Counted from the first letter of the stretch, positions 1-14,100 are shown. The stretch: 64,000 nucleotides of DNA from Benincasa hispida (GCF_009727055.1 NC_052349.1:35907982-35971981), one strand, 5' to 3'. Program-made: numbers and translations. The notes: a model not told the origin generated them from the letters alone.

Positions 1-3000
1 ATAAAATTATGAGTTAATTCAAACATAATTCAATAGATAAGATATTAATTATCATCTCAAAAGTTGATGATTGGACCTCCACTCAATTATTATTGAATAA
101 GATATTTTTGTTGACATTTAGATAAAAATGAAACTTTGACATTGATATCTATCTCTTTATTAGAAGTTAAAAAGGGAGTTTTTGAAGAAGATTATGATTT
201 ACATCCCTTTGAACCTCAAAATTTGCAAGTGTTTTTTATGTTCTATATATATATATATATGTTTTAAAGTTCTTATCCAAAAAAATGAAGAAAAGTATGG
301 ACCTTTGGAAAGTTGATATAAATGGGACAATGGTCCTATTAGCCTAAGGACCACCGGCCACCACCAACCCTTGATTCCCACATTGCATTGTCAAAGATTC
401 CATCCCAAAATCTTGTCTTTTTTTCAATATTAAACTAAATTACCAACTTAATAATAATAATAATAATCTTGAGCATATTTAATTACCAAATTTAAAACAC
501 CTCCCTCAACGTGATTTCAATACAAAACATTCAAATGCTAAATTAAAGAATTTGGATTGAATATCTTTACACACAAAAATTAAATAATTTAGGTTTATTA
601 GTTTAACATTATAGTAAACAAAGAATATAATGTGTATTATAAGCATCTCTATGCATTTTATTAATATTCTAAGAACTCAAAAGTTCCAATTTACCTTTGT
701 TAGTTAAGAATGAGAATGAAAGGATGAAAGTGATTCTTTCTTGTTCTCATTGATGATGTTTAGCACAAGATACAAATGGTTTTTAATTTGTGGCTCAATC
801 AAACTCTCCTACAACAGATTGGTGATTTTGTTTTTAGAGGATGAAACTCTCCTACAAAAGAGTGAACTAAATATTATGTTTATATTCATATGAATTTATG
901 GACTTTGACTAGTTCATTTTCTACTACTTTTTTTTTTTTTTTTTTGGTGATGGATCTCATATTCACCACATACGTGAATCAAAATCCATTTTTTCTTTAT
1001 TTTTTTCTTAGTATTATTAATATCCCATTTGGTAACCATTTCATTTTTTGTTTTGAGTTTTTTAAAAACTAAGTCTATTTTCTCTCATTTTCTTACAATA
1101 GTTTATCTCTCTTTTTAGTATAAAAATTGAATTCTTACCTAAATTCCAAAAACAAAAATAAATTTTTGTAACTATTTTTTTTTTTTTTTTTTAGTTTTCA
1201 AATTTTGATTTGGTTCTCGAAAACATTGGAAGAAAGAAGAAAGTAGATGACAAAACAATAAATTTAGAGGTGAAAATGGATGTTCATAGGCTTCATTTTC
1301 AAAAACTAGTTACCAAAAACAAGGCCTAAACAATTGATTTTAGTTATACTATTGAATGTCCAAATTTAGCTTATGGACTTTCAATAAATCATTAAAAAGT
1401 AATCCAATAATGTAAGTTTATCCCCCACATGATTAGTATAAGTTTATTATTATCATCAAACCAATTTTTAAAAAAATTAACTTGAAATTATTAGTTTTAA
1501 AATTTTGTACAAAGACTAAATTTATTTATTAAAAATACATGAACACGAAATGAAAAATCCAAAGTGATATTTTAAGCTACACAATTTCTGCTTCAAATGG
1601 ATTTGATAGACACAAGATTATGATTGATTCTTTTTTCTTTTCCCCAATCCCACAACAAATCAATTTTCATTCTCATTTGGACAGAATCAAATAAATAAAA
1701 CAAACATTGATAGTAGTATTGAGAATTAGATATAGAATTTGATCTGAAAAGAGAGAATGATTTTAAATCGATGAAATAAAAGCTTTGCTCTGACAAATGA
1801 ATAATTGGTTAGTAAAACAAACCAGAAAGGAAAACCTGTTGTCCAGCAACTAATTGGTCTCCCAAAGAGAAGGCTTTCATCCTTTGGATCTAAAAAGAGA
1901 ATTTGGACAAAACATGAATAATGATTTTTCCGTCTACTTAAAGCATTATCTTTCTATATATCACTATCACTATCAATCACTCTGCAATAAACAATCACCT
2001 TCATATTCACTTCTCTTTATCAATCTTACTCCCTTTACTTCTCCCAAAACCATTATCAATACCCCCCAAAAGAATCCACCTGCAAAAGCTTTCAATTCTT
2101 GTGTAATCTTAAAGTCTCTTTGGAACGACTTTCTAAGTGCTTAAACACACTCACTTTCCATACTCCTAATCTTAAGTTGGAAAACCCGGGTTTCATGTAG
2201 TCTGGAATTAACGAATTTCAAAGGCTTTTTTCTGTGACATTAGTAATAGATTTATATGTTTGAGATCTATGAAGGTTGTAGTCTTAGGCGTAGGTTCTCA
2301 AGAATCTAGCTTATGTAATTTGTAAGATTGTTAAACCTATAGCCTTCGAACTAAGTAGACTACAAAACCAAACATTGCTCTAATTTATTAATCCAAAAGG
2401 AAAAGACCAAACACCCCCAAAAAGTGTAATAAATTCTCTATCCTTTTGGGCTTTCTTTGTTCCTTTTTTGCTTCCTTTGGTTTGGCACAATACCATGTGC
2501 ATTGTACTAGTCACTTTGCAGAGAAATATATATATAATTCAGTGTGTGCCAAAATCATAAGTCATAACTAAGATGCACTTGATAATTTTATAAAGAACCA
2601 GTAGTGATTTGGACAGCTTAAATAAATATATAGGAACACTTGCGTCCTTTGCAAAATCCCATACAAACCAGGAGACAAAAATACATGTGCTTTGGTGCAG
2701 GAAGTGTCCCAGTAATAATAATTTCTCTATTCCATGCGAGTCTTTCATAATTTTTTACTCTCCTAAATCTTTACAATTTTACCTTAAAAGTGAGGTTCAG
2801 AAACTTACACCTGCTTTACATGAGATGGAGCATTTTCTCTGTCATTACACCTGACAAGCAAAACAACTAATCAGCCTAAGCAACATATTAAGGTGAAAAA
2901 GAGAGAAAAATCATTTTTTTTTCTTCTTCCTTCTCATTTTCATGACAATCCTGGATAAAAATTCTTGAACCATAAACCATTAGAACAGCTTTCCAGCAAT

Positions 3001-5149
3001 GTGCTGCTAAATGAACTGTGGCTACTGTTTTCATCGTACATGAGAAGCTAAGTTAGAGTATTTGAATTGAAGTGTATGCTAAACTCCGAAGCAAACCAAG
3101 AAACTTCATTACAAAATCTCATTACTACTACAATCCAGGCTCATAACAGCTTTTGTACAAAAATGACAAAACTAAATTGCCAAAGTTAAAGAAAGGTTCT
3201 AATCTACGAAAACTTTATTTTCATTTAGTTGAAAAAACAGAGGATAATTGCCAAAAATAAAATTACAGAACCCAGACTGGGAAACCAGGGTAGCCAAGAC
3301 ACTATTCAATCCAAAATCAAACATTATTGATTTCAGTTTTCACCCCAAAGTCAAAGTCAGAATACATTTATGTTAAACTATATACCACAGGTTTCTAAAA
3401 GATCTAGAATTCTGCAGTACATCGCTTTCAAAAGCAATCTTAATGCCTCTGATCAAAATCTTCAGATCTACTGATCATCCTTTTGAAAGCCAGCCAATGT
3501 GCCTCTGCATATTTCAAAGTAGCAACAAGTAAAACTAAAGCAAATCAGATAAATAGATGAAAATTTTGAAAACCTAAAACTTGAAAAGAAAAACAAACAA
3601 AATAAAAAAACAAAAGAAGGCTCTCCAATAGTAAGAATAAAAGTTAAAAAGAGGAAAAAAGGAAAGAAAGAAAGAAAGAAAGAAAAATAGAAGTTATGGC
3701 CAGAAAGGAAAAGGGAGGGAAAAAAAAACTAAACAAAAGTTCTTCAACTGAGAAGACAGCAACTAAGTCTTTTAAAAACAAATCATTTTATAACAAGATT
3801 CGATTTCCCTTTAAATAAATCTCTATTTGCAAAGTTTCTTACTATACACAAAACTATCATCCTACATACAATGAAGCATTTATTAGTTGAACTATATTGA
3901 ATTAACCATTGCAGTACAGCACATCCTCAAGGATCAGGGAAGCCATCTAAGAAGTATATGAACAATATAATATTACCCACATCTTAAATCTTTTACCACA
4001 AGATAAGCACATTTGACAGATTGGTTACTTTGGCCAAGAACATAAAGCTAGAAGTCAACTTTATTGACAAGCACAATTTTATGGAAAAAAATAATAGTAA
4101 TAATAATAAAGATGTATATTCATTATAAGAACCAAAGAAATAGAGATGTATATTCATGTGTGTGTGTGTGGTTTCATAAGAAATAGAGATATATATTCAT
4201 TATAAGAACTAAAGAACAACCTAGGAGCCATGGGTAGAGAGAGCCCCTTCACAAAGATCTACCAAGGAAGAGACTTCTAATTGTAACTACAAAAGAATTT
4301 TGTGTGGACGCACCAAGAAGCATCATGCTGCACTGAAAGCCAAAAGGACTTGAAAGAATCTTCAAATAACCGACTATTCCTTCAAGATATAGATATTTTA
4401 AGAAAACGCTTTAATGATCAATGGTTAAGGAAGGATCAATGGTTAAGGAAGGATGACTATGATGGGTGGTTTTGCTGGAATGAGCTATAATAAGACCACC
4501 ATTTCAGTAAATGATGTGGAAAATACTGGTAAGTAGCAAACATTGAGCCATAAGAAGATCAACAACTTGACTAAAGCTAAGGCAGGGGATGAACAATGAG
4601 GGAAATCTATTTATCAAATAAACAAGGACAAGAGGAGACTAATGAATGTTGTAAGTAGTTAATGCAATTGACTAATCAACTAAAACAAATTGTTTGTGTA
4701 AAAGAAAAAGATACTAATAACTAATTCATCAGCTGTTTTGTTTCTAAAAAGTTGAAAACAAAGTAATCAGAATTTTGTGAAATCTTATGAGATGTTAATA
4801 TGTAGAGTATTTAAACTATGAAGTATTAAACTAATGTCATAAGCTACCAGAACTAATTCACAAATTTCAAGAACTAACAATCCTTCATCAAGAAGTAGGT
4901 GACATTTAAATTACAACAGAAAGAAATGAATTGATGCTCAAATTAAAGGGGAAAAAACATAAAAAAAATAAATAAGAGTTTTTTTTAACAAGACATTAGA
5001 ATATTAGTACATAATAACCACTATGTTAATCGGAAATAATATTTATGGTTCGCGCCAGAATACAAAAATGGAGCAAGCATTACGAAAAAGGTAATCCAGC
5101 TCACTTCTTTTGAAGTTACTGATCATCAAGCATCTTCAAGTTACTATGC
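1..5149. other. AT-rich intergenic region, no supported gene
   Basis: No open frame here has recognisable domains, conserved motifs or a credible exon chain on either strand. A CT-rich stretch at about 1930-2140 downstream of a TATATA-like motif resembles a plant leader, but I find no coding sequence behind it. Simple repeats are present: GAAA units at 3662-3685, GT units at about 4157-4170 and several poly-T tracts. An 18-bp unit (GATCAATGGTTAAGGAAG) occurs twice in tandem at about 4417-4452. One dispersed repeat copy lies at about 1028-1325 and is listed separately. Confidence 0.6.
1028..1325. repeat. MITE-like dispersed repeat, copy 1
   Basis: The segment begins with TTTGGTAACCATTT and ends with AACTAGTTACCAAAAAC, so the ends are imperfect inverted repeats around a GGTAAC core. 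The interior is T-rich, without coding potential. A related sequence with the same end motifs and shared internal words (TTCTTACAATG/A, TTGAATTCTTA) lies at 8061-8313. Two copies with inverted ends in one window suggest a small non-autonomous DNA transposon family. No target duplication could be fixed because the flanks are low complexity. Confidence 0.5.
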
Positions 5150-6697
5150 CTATTGCATCTTCTTCTCCTTGTTTAAGGGTAATGGTATCTTCCTTAAAAC
5201 ATTCTCGTCAAGCTTCATGTATTGCACCTGTGCATATCTATATGTTACATATAACTTTTCATTGATGTGATCCTGGTACTTATCATACACTATAGGAGCT
5301 GAAAGACTGAGAAGGACCCCTGCAAAAAAATATTGATAAAATGCATAAACTGTTAAGAAAATAACAGCTATGATATTTGAATTGCTGATTTCAAAGAAAC
5401 GAAGTCCTCACAAAACTCACCAATATAAACCAATGTAAGAAAGTTGAAGAAACTGCCAATGAATGACACGGTCCATAGTACAAAAGCAACCTGAGATCAT
5501 GAATAATTAACACACAAGCCCCAGGCATCACACGGATGAAAAGACAAATGATGATCCCTAACCTGAAGAAAGAGCTTAAGGTTTCTGCCTATTGCAATAT
5601 CACGTGCTATTGAAAGAGCAAAATTGATCCACAATCTCAGTTCATCAGCAACCACTGAAACCAGTTCCTCAGAAATTTCCAGATCAGGAAGCGGAGGTAG
5701 AGGTCTGAATCACAAAGGAAGGTAACTTTTACTCTTACGTCCATTTCAATTCAAACCTTGAGAATGTGAACATTTGATCAGAACTAACCTAAAACAAATA
5801 AAGCTAAGTCATGTTAATTATTACCTCAAAAAAAATCTAGGCTGTTATTTTTCCAGCACAAATTAGAAAAGTGTTCCTCTCTTCAAAAAGGAACTTAAGT
5901 TTGTATGGAAATGTTTATTTGAAATCCCAAGAATTACCATCTCATAGATTGAGATGAATGTCAAGGTTGTAATTCCTTAGCTCCACAGGCTATGCTAAGG
6001 TTGGTACGATGAAATGGGTCCTTTCTAACAATGTGTGTTATTTACTTTTGATTCATCATCCATCAAAAAAACCGTAAACTCTCCACAAACTTCGACCCAA
6101 GAAATGGAGGTTATAAAATGGAACTATGTTAAGCACTGAAAGTTGGCAGAAGGAAGAGTCAAAGTACCTATTGAGAAGGGAAGCAGATTTGGCCCAGAAA
6201 AAAAGAATGATGACAAGAAGCAATAGAACATTGGCAACAAAAGATAAGAAGTTGTAACCGGCTCTTTCAAACAGGTACCACAAAGCAGTTGCAGACGTTA
6301 GAATCACAACCCCACCACACCATTTCTTCCATAACAGCACATCGGCCACTATCCATCAATAGGAAGATTAGCAAACCAACAATACATTTAATAAAATAAA
6401 ACAAGTCAGCAAATTAAAGAAAAAGGAAGATCGGAGCATTTCTTAAGACAATCAACCCAATGAAACACATAATTCAGACACAGAATGCAATCAAATGGCA
6501 TTAGACCCAAAATAACTAATTTTCCGAACATGAAAAGAAAAACCCTGATGGAGGAGGGAATGGTAAAGCATGAATGTAAGTACCAATTCGAAAATAGAAA
6601 GATCAGGAAACAAAGCAAAAGGGAGAAGGGAAGTACCATGACCACCGCCAAGCGCTTGATGAACAGAAATGCGACGAGAAGAATTAGATCCTCCCAT
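5150..6697 (-). CDS. Reticulon-like protein (RTNLB family), five exons
   Basis: Reticulon-like proteins insert hairpins into the endoplasmic reticulum membrane and shape tubules; plant members are RTNLBs. On the minus strand the exons are 6697-6637, 6348-6168, 5704-5563, 5490-5421 and 5319-5150 (stop TAG), all with GT/AG introns and matching phases, giving 207 aa, within the usual plant RTNLB length. The short N-terminus (MGGSNSSRR) leads into HQALGGG and the ADVLLWKK motif at residues 22-29, typical of the reticulon domain. Two long hydrophobic segments lie at about 33-74 (containing [11 protein letters not shown]) and about 124-163, separated by a hydrophilic loop with [13 protein letters not shown] and a conserved [15 protein letters not shown] stretch. 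The C-terminus is lysine-rich (NKEKKMQ). The start is chosen at 6697 because exon 1 is short and in phase, as in the family; upstream in-frame ATGs lie in the leader. It most resembles the RTNLB9/11 type; the exact subfamily number is not certain. Confidence 0.93.
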
Positions 6698-6713
6698 GGA
6701 AATGTGATGAAGA

Positions 6714-6723
6714 ATTAGGGTTT
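6714..6723 (-). promoter_or_regulatory. Telo-box in the leader of the reticulon-like gene
   Basis: On the minus strand the sequence AAACCCTAAT lies about 17 bases upstream of the ATG at 6697. The AAACCCTAA telo-box is common in promoters and leaders of plant housekeeping and growth-related genes. The presence of the motif is seen; its function here is inferred. Confidence 0.5.
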
Positions 6724-6939
6724 GAGAGAAAAAGAGAAAATAGAGGGAATTGAAAGCAGAGGAAGATGAAGATTGAAGAACTGAAGGGAGCAGACGGAGA
6801 ATACTAACAGACAGAAATTTCAACAAAACATTGAAAATTTTATTTATTTATTTATTTCTCCTTTATTTTCCTTTTGGGCTGGGCTTGATTAAATCTCCAT
6901 GCTGTTTCTTCTTTAAAAGGAAATATAAATTAAAATAAA

Positions 6940-7150
6940 AGAAATGAAAAAATATCAAACTATTTATAAAAATAATAAATATTAAAAAAATCTTGATAAA
7001 CACGGGTAGACTTCTATTAATGTTTATTAGTGATAGACTTATGTCAATTTCTATCATTGATAGATACCGATACACTTCTATAGCCTCTATCACCTTCTAT
7101 CAAAGATGATTGAAATTTTGTTATTTTGTGTAAATAGTTTCCTTTATTTT
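6940..7150. repeat. Dispersed 'gatagac/tctatca' repeat
   Basis: This AT-rich segment carries several direct and inverted copies of short words such as TGATAGAC, GATAGATA and TCTATCA, able to pair with each other. I recognise the type as a very common dispersed repeat in cucurbit intergenic DNA. It follows the leader of the reticulon-like gene by about 250 bases. No coding potential and no clear target duplication are visible. Confidence 0.5.
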
Positions 7151-8979
7151 TCTATTTTTGAAAATTCTTCGATAAATAATAATAATAAAATAAAAATAAA
7201 TAAATAAATCCATGCTATTTCATTTCAACTTTCCAGAGTTATTTGTGTAAAAAAAAATACCTTTCACGAGTTATTCCCATCGAATTAAATAAAATGAAGC
7301 AGTTTTCTTGTCATTTCCCTTTTGAGCATAACGATTTGTGGTAGTGGCAATTTGAAATTCTAAATTATTAGTGTTAGAATGTCTTAAACTAGGTATAAAT
7401 TGGCTTTTTTTTTCTTCTTTTCTAACAATGTGGGGATGATATTAAACTTTTCATATCGAAGTCATTATCAATAGAGTTGTGTTCATTTTGACTATTCAAA
7501 TTGGTCTTAATATTATATTGTCGGCAATTACTTTTCATAAATTATTTTGCTGTCAAAATTGTCTCGTATTACTTATATTCTATTTATTTAAATATTAAAT
7601 ATTTAAGAAAATAATGTAACCAATAAAAATAAATTTAGATTTAATGATATACTTGGAAGTTTTGTAATATTTTTTTTAAAACATCTCACTCTAAACCATT
7701 GAGGATACATTAAAAGTAGAGGATTGAAAATTTAGCCTTCTAATTTAAGATAATAAACATATATCAATTATTGTTTAACTATGTATATGTTGATACACAA
7801 ATTTCTAAATTAAAAAAAATAAATATATGTCAATAATTATTGAATATACCCGTGTTGGCATGATAAATGATGCTTTCATTATTTTTTCTTAAAAAAAGTA
7901 TAAATGACCCATTATTATTATTTTTGAGAAATTAAATGGGTCAGTGCATAGTTAACTGATCAAAACACTATTTAGTGTTTACCTAAAGATCAAAAAGTTC
8001 AAATGTCTCACATGCTTATAAACTCACAACACAAATTAGAAAGAACAAATAAATAATACCTTTTTGATAACCATTTGATTTTTTCTTAAAAAAAAAATTA
8101 AATCTATTTCATCTACATTTCTTACAATGATTTGCATCTTTTTCTAAGGACAATGGTTGAATTCTTAGAGATGGAAGTATTATCTACTTAATTTTAAAAA
8201 ACAAAAACAAAAAAATAAAATGATTACCAAACAGAGATGAAAATATTGTCCATATACTTAATTTTAAAAAACAAAAATAAAAATAAAAAACAAAATGATT
8301 ACTAAATGGATTAAATAATCTGATACAGGAACCACCACATTCACTTAACAAATACTTATCCTTCAAATAGGTTGAGAAAGTATCCCTGCATTAACAGCCT
8401 TCTTCATTCAATATTAATAGTAATGGCAGGACTAAATTTTCAGTCCTCATTCAATTCTGATGGTCAAAGCATGCCCAAGTTTTGTATCTCATAACCTATT
8501 ATCAGTTTCTAAAAGTGCCAAAGATTGAGTATGAATCACATTCCTTTAATTTTGCATCTCCACTCATCTTAGAACAACCTCCCATCTGTTCATAAATCAT
8601 AAGCAACAAGTTCATATATATGAGTAATACACACCACGAGTATCCTCAGACTATACTAAAATTCTCTCAATCTGTTCAACATGTAATGTAATAAATATTC
8701 TGCTAACACATTTGGGTGTCATACAATTGAGAGAGAGAGAGGTGTCTTGCGGGAAGATTGGAGGATTATATTCAAATGATCCATTCTTCCAACCTCACCT
8801 GCGATAAAATCATAAAAGCCAACAGATCCAGGTACTACAATGGCTTGTAAGGAATTGTGCACCGGCAAAATGCCAGGTAGGCGAACTCATGGCTGTCTTC
8901 TGGTTAGACGCTCATCTGAAAAGGCTCGGGCAGAAAAGTTACAGACTCCAAACTTTGGTTCCAGGTGGGAAAGATCTAG
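7151..8979. other. Intergenic spacer between the two intact genes
   Basis: This is AT-rich DNA with no supported gene. It holds the second MITE-like copy (8061-8313). The last part, about 8830-8979, is probably the 3' untranslated region of the PRKRIP1-like gene, since it is less AT-rich and directly follows its stop codon on the minus strand. Confidence 0.5.
8061..8313. repeat. MITE-like dispersed repeat, copy 2, partly duplicated
   Basis: The sequence starts with TTTTGATAACCATTTG and reaches ATGATTACCAAACAG at about 8233, giving the same inverted GGTAAC-like ends as the copy at 1028-1325. The distal end (TTAATTTTAAAAAACAAAAA through ATGATTACYAAAY) then occurs a second time at about 8260-8313, so one end appears duplicated. 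No coding potential. Confidence 0.45.
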
Positions 8980-11089
8980 TCATGTTGCATTGTTCTCACC
9001 ATTATCTGTATCCCCATCATCATCAGAGGATTCATCTTTCTGATCTTCATCTCCACCTGAATTCAATTTGCTCCTCTTTTCTTTTCTTCTTTGCTTCTTC
9101 TTTTGGCGTTTTAAGCGCTTCTTTGCAGTACGCTCCTCTGCAGCTTTCATTCTCTCTTCCCTTCGCATATTGAATTCGGCTAATTCTTTCTTTTTCTGAT
9201 AATCAACGTCCATTCTAGCAAGTCTGTCTTGCTCTTTTCGCCTCATTTGCCTATACTGTCATTTGAAAATTTGATGGGACAAGCAGCAGATATTACTACA
9301 TAATCCAAGATTGAGACATGTTACCATAAACTCATGAATAGCTGGTCTTTATCAAGGATGGAGAGGATAATAACTAGATTAAAGTTAAACAAAAAGATCT
9401 AATGCATTCTGAAGGAAAATTTGTGAACTTAACTACACAAGTGGAGACTTTCTTTTCTAAACACATCCAGATGACATTGAGCCGGGTAGAAAAGTTCAAA
9501 TCCCCACATGAACTTTCTTGGCTCCTTAAAATATGAAAGACCAATTAACACCAGACTAAAGAGCATTTTTATGTCAAAACAGTATTTTCATAAACCTGTT
9601 CTGTTGCTTCTTTTAAATCACATTAGCATTTCTCAGATGACATAGAAAACCAACAAAAGAAGCAATGCATTTACATGGACCAAAATTTCAAGAGCATGGT
9701 TTCAAACAGAGTATTCATTAAAATACTACTGCGACTCCATGTTCAATTGATGCACTATCACAAAAACCTACTGATAAATGATAATGACCATAGTAACTTG
9801 ATTTAGGTAGGAGATGATCATAGCTATAACATATGAAAATATGGGTGCATGGAACACAACATTACTCCAATCCATTTCTCCCCCTCAGTCCGAACAACTC
9901 CAATCTATTTCTCCCTCTCACTGAGTGAGCATAAGATTAATTCATTATGTAACCAGAAAATTTTATCAAATGCATGATATTTCACTCGAAAGTTCACAAA
10001 ATTATTAAAGTGAAACAATGGACATCCCACTTTAAGGTAAATCCACCCGAATAAAATTTATTGGTGGATAGTTTCCTTGTTTTTGAACATGACAGGGCAT
10101 CTTACAAAACCTTGCCGTTCTCTTCAATTATCACACCATTCTGAACATAAACTAGATGCCCCAATTTTCCTATTACCTACAAACATCTAATCTCAGTAAC
10201 CTAACCACATCCTAGTTGTACTCCTACAATGTAGGTTGTCTTTTTTGCCCAGTATTCATTCTAATTTCTACCTTTTTCAATAATGCTTTTGCAATTGTTC
10301 CATCAACCCTAAACTCTTTCAATATATCCACCACGATTTTCTTTAAAAATGTCACAACCTTACTAGAACATGATCTGTTCTATAGGACGTACAACTGTGT
10401 CCTTGAATTCCAAGGATTTTCTTTACAAATGTCCATAGATTCAAATAAATGTCACATGAGCTAAACCCAACCTAGGAATTTTCAATACTCAAATTCCCAT
10501 CAAAATAAGGGACATCTACCTTAATTCAACACCCCTGTTGTTCACAACCTGCCTATTTTCCCCCCGATAAAAAGTTCTTCCACTTATCATCCGTTGCTAC
10601 TCTCAATAACTCAAATGATCGAAAATATCCCGAAACAAGTTTGTTAGCGTATCCTAAGGCCTAAGATACATTTCATCCTCCGTAATAACCACTCCAAGTA
10701 ATGCAGTTGCACAGTTTTCCATCAACGCATCAAACATTCATCGTAAAAACATCATATAAAGAAATACGAAAACAAAAGTGGTCGAAAAGAATCAACCTCC
10801 AGATGAAAATCCACGCAATATAAAACAAGATAATTCACTCAAGTACCTGGTGAAAATCACCGGAACCAGAACCAGCAGAGCTTCCAGACGTGTTGCTGAC
10901 ACGAACAGGAACATTATCGATGATTCTCCGAAGCTTGACCTCCAAATCCTCGTCCTCCTCCTTCACCGGCGGCGTATATTCCACAAGCGCGTTCGACTCA
11001 GTTGTCGCCAACTGCGTTTCAGGTTTCGGTTTGGGAGGCATCGGAATCACCAGCCGACGTTCCCCATCCTTCACCCTGCCGGTTGACAT
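8980..11089 (-). CDS. PRKR-interacting protein 1 homologue, two exons
   Basis: Members of this small conserved eukaryotic family are basic nuclear proteins found in late spliceosomes; the human protein also binds the kinase PKR. On the minus strand, exon 1 is 11089-10847 and exon 2 is 9255-8980 (stop TGA), joined in phase 0 across a 1.59-kb GT-AG intron, giving 172 aa. The N-terminal third is acidic and proline-rich. The family signature GSGSGDFHQYRQMRR spans residues about 73-87, exactly across the splice junction, which supports the join. A long charged helix follows, with AEFNMRREERMKAAEERTAK and a very basic KKRLKRQKKKQRRKEKR stretch (likely nuclear localisation). The last about 25 residues are acidic (DEDQKDESSDDDGD), a phosphorylatable-looking tail. 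The length is close to that of animal homologues. No damage is seen. Confidence 0.92.
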
Positions 11090-11099
11090 GGTATTCCAG

Positions 11100-11116
11100 A
11101 AACCCTAAAACCCTAA
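11100..11116 (-). promoter_or_regulatory. Double telo-box in the leader of the PRKRIP1-like gene
   Basis: The plus strand reads AAACCCTAAAACCCTAA; two overlapping-style telo-box units lie about 11-27 bases upstream of the minus-strand ATG at 11089. Read on the minus strand the motif is in the TTAGGGTTT orientation. Such motifs occur near starts of many plant translation and RNA-processing genes. The role is inferred. Confidence 0.5.
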
Positions 11117-14100
11117 TTGTAAAAATTTCCTCGATCAATTCCAAGAAGACTCTTATGGTAACTGAAGCAGCAATGTTTCTGCGACCTTCAAGTGAAATTC
11201 CGATTCGTTAACTTCAACTTTTCCGACCGTCGCAGAACCGTGGGTTTTATGCCTCCCTCCGGCGCCGTACGAATTCAAAAGCTTAGAAAGAGAGGAGTCG
11301 CCACCGGCAAGAGGGAAATTACAATAAAAATAAACTCCATAAAACATTGAGGAATTATAAACTTTGCCCAATATTTTTACATTTTTGCATAATTAACCCT
11401 TTTTACGAAATATCATTTTAACATTTTTGGTTCGTGTAATAATGTTAAATTTTAGTATACTTATAATAAATTTTAATTGTACTTCATGCTATTAATTTTT
11501 GTTGATTTTCATTAAAAAGAAAAAAATTGCATTTATATTCTCTTCATGCATTAAAAAATATATTCCCACAATTTCTAGTTCATGATATTAAAATTAAAAT
11601 TATTATTTAATTAATTTCGATAAAAATAAGTTAAGATTTAATCAAAGTATTTTAAGATTTAATAAAAGTTGAAGGTATTATGACTAAATTTACACAAACA
11701 AAACTGCAAATACTAAAATGAAATAGAATTTAAAGTACATAAAATTAGGGAAATACAGACAAACTTTGACATTCAGAATTGATTTTCTAATTTTACCATC
11801 ATTAATACTTAATTATTGATTCTTTAAAAAAAATTACTTGATTAATTTTGTGTTTCTCTCGAACTTATACTTGCTCTCTTTCTATGATGTTCCCTCCACC
11901 ACTCTACTAGTTACCATTTTTTATCTTTAATGTATCAAGGATGATTCAAATTTCTTCTTCTTTTTTAAAAGTTTATCTTCTTCATCTTTAAAGATAATGA
12001 TCGATAAAAAGTTGAACCTCATTTTTCTAAAGACGAATACAAAACAACAATATTTCTCTAATAAATTTCAAATCTATTTTTTAAAAAATCATTATTAATA
12101 AAAAAAAAGTTATAGATCTTAGTTATAACTTGGAACTATTTTTCTATCATTTAAATTTTGATTTGATATTAATTGGACTATTATGCTTTGACATGTTATT
12201 GATAATATTTGGCATAAGCATTAGCATGAAAGAGAGGTGTACACCTATCAAACGAAATGGGTTTAAAATGTATCATATTCCTTTTTTATTGTTTTTTCGA
12301 TCAAAGGTAGGGATTCAAATTTCAACTTTGGAAGGATTTATTTAAAAAAATGATTGATACTACAAACTTTATATAAATTGAACGAATGATATATTATATT
12401 ATATTCTTTTGTTATTTTGTAGAATTGACTTGACTTATTTATTTAGGTCAAATTATACTAAATTATTGTTCGTTAATTCATTTGAGATGTTAGACAACAT
12501 GTAATTAAGAGGTGTTAATGGCTCATTATGTATCATTAAAGTAAAACTTTGATGCCAAAAGGGCATATCATCTATGCCCATTTTATTTCTCAATCCTCCA
12601 AAATTCTTTGTTGAAGGGATTTCTTGTGGGGAACTCAAACGGTTAATTTTCCCAAAAAAAAAAAATAAACGAACAAAATAATTAATACATCAAATTATCT
12701 ACTTGTAATATATATATTATAGACTAAATATTTAACTACATAGTTCAAACATGTCGAGGGTTGTCCATGTAAGGCCTAAGTCCACGAATGAACCCAATTC
12801 TAAGAAAAATCAAGAAGCGACATGAGGAATATTCGTCTTAAAAGAAAAAAGTCAGAGACTTAAATTATGGGTCGACGAACAAGGACGGATCTATTAAGGG
12901 ATCGAGTGTACGTGTCCCCCTCAAACCGAATGTACTAAATTTATGTATGTTATTTTTATTAAATAGAAAAAAAAAATTATACATATATATTAAGTACATT
13001 GTTTTCCCCCTTTCAATGCATCGTGGGAAGTGGCTCCAATGGTTTGAGGAGCACGAGTGGGCTCCAATGGTTTGAGGCATATTTTTCAAAAAAAGAATAA
13101 AAGTCGAATTTTTTTCTCTCTTTTGAATGAATATACTTCTAATTGACAACAAATTTAAAAACAATAAAAGAGATAAATAAATATAAAAATAGAAGGATAG
13201 ATCAAAATACAGTACATATATAATTGAAATAAAGTTGGTTAAATAAAGAACGATACAAAAGTGATATAATAACATTATATTGATTATCCTAAAAAAACAT
13301 AACTTATTGTCTTATCGGGTAATTCTTTTGTGGTGCTCAAGGGAAAGTGATTTCTGGAGACAAAAAATGAAGAATATATTTCATAATAATTATATACTTT
13401 GAAATTTAAAAAGAAAAAAATTAAAATAAGTAGTAACAAATTGAACCTTAATTAGAGGAGAATCTCTTTGTAAATTATAATATTTCTTGTATGTATGGAA
13501 GACAAACACGAATCCTCCTGTAATTTGATAAGAACTTTTGTTGTTGACAAATTCGACATTGAATATGAGCCTGTATTTTCGAACCCTAGAAGAAAAGAAT
13601 GAAAATATATATATGATAGAAGAGAGAGTTTTAATATAGAAAAATAAATAAATTCTTCTAAATTATCTAAATATAAAAAATAAAAAAAAATGGAAGAGTT
13701 AACCAAATTCATGCAAATATTGTTACTCAATAGAATCCTAAAATTTTAAAATTCTTAAAATATAGGGAAAGATTTAGATTTTACTAACACCTTCATTGTA
13801 AATAATAGATTTTTCAAATTTCAAACCTACATGATGTTTAAAAAATGAAAGCCTTAATGTTTATTCTCTTTGGAAGACTTCGATCTCTCTAATAAAAGAA
13901 ATCATCTTCTCAATCATTTTGTAAAAGAGGTAAAAGAAAAAGTTTTTATATTATGTAAAGAGTGGGTAGGATTTATACGAAAAGATTTAATTTTAGAATT
14001 AAGTTGGCTAAAATTTGTCACCGAAAAGATTCAATAAGGTAATTTATGTGAAAAGATTGACTTGAAAAACAAGATGCCTCATTTAAAAGAAAAAAAAAAA

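Noticed and set aside
1854..2144. 96-aa frame on the plus strand
   Set aside because: Composition is that of an untranslated CT-rich leader; no domain, no following exons found.
8840..9173. Plus-strand frames opposite the PRKRIP1-like exon 2
   Set aside because: They are antisense shadows of the basic helix of the minus-strand gene.
11153..11371. 72-aa minus-strand frame upstream of the PRKRIP1-like gene
   Set aside because: It lies in the likely leader or promoter and shows no recognisable motif; a short upstream frame cannot be excluded but is not supported.
12865..13275. 136-aa frame on the minus strand
   Set aside because: Hydrophobic, low-complexity translation of AT-rich DNA with no family resemblance or intron signals.
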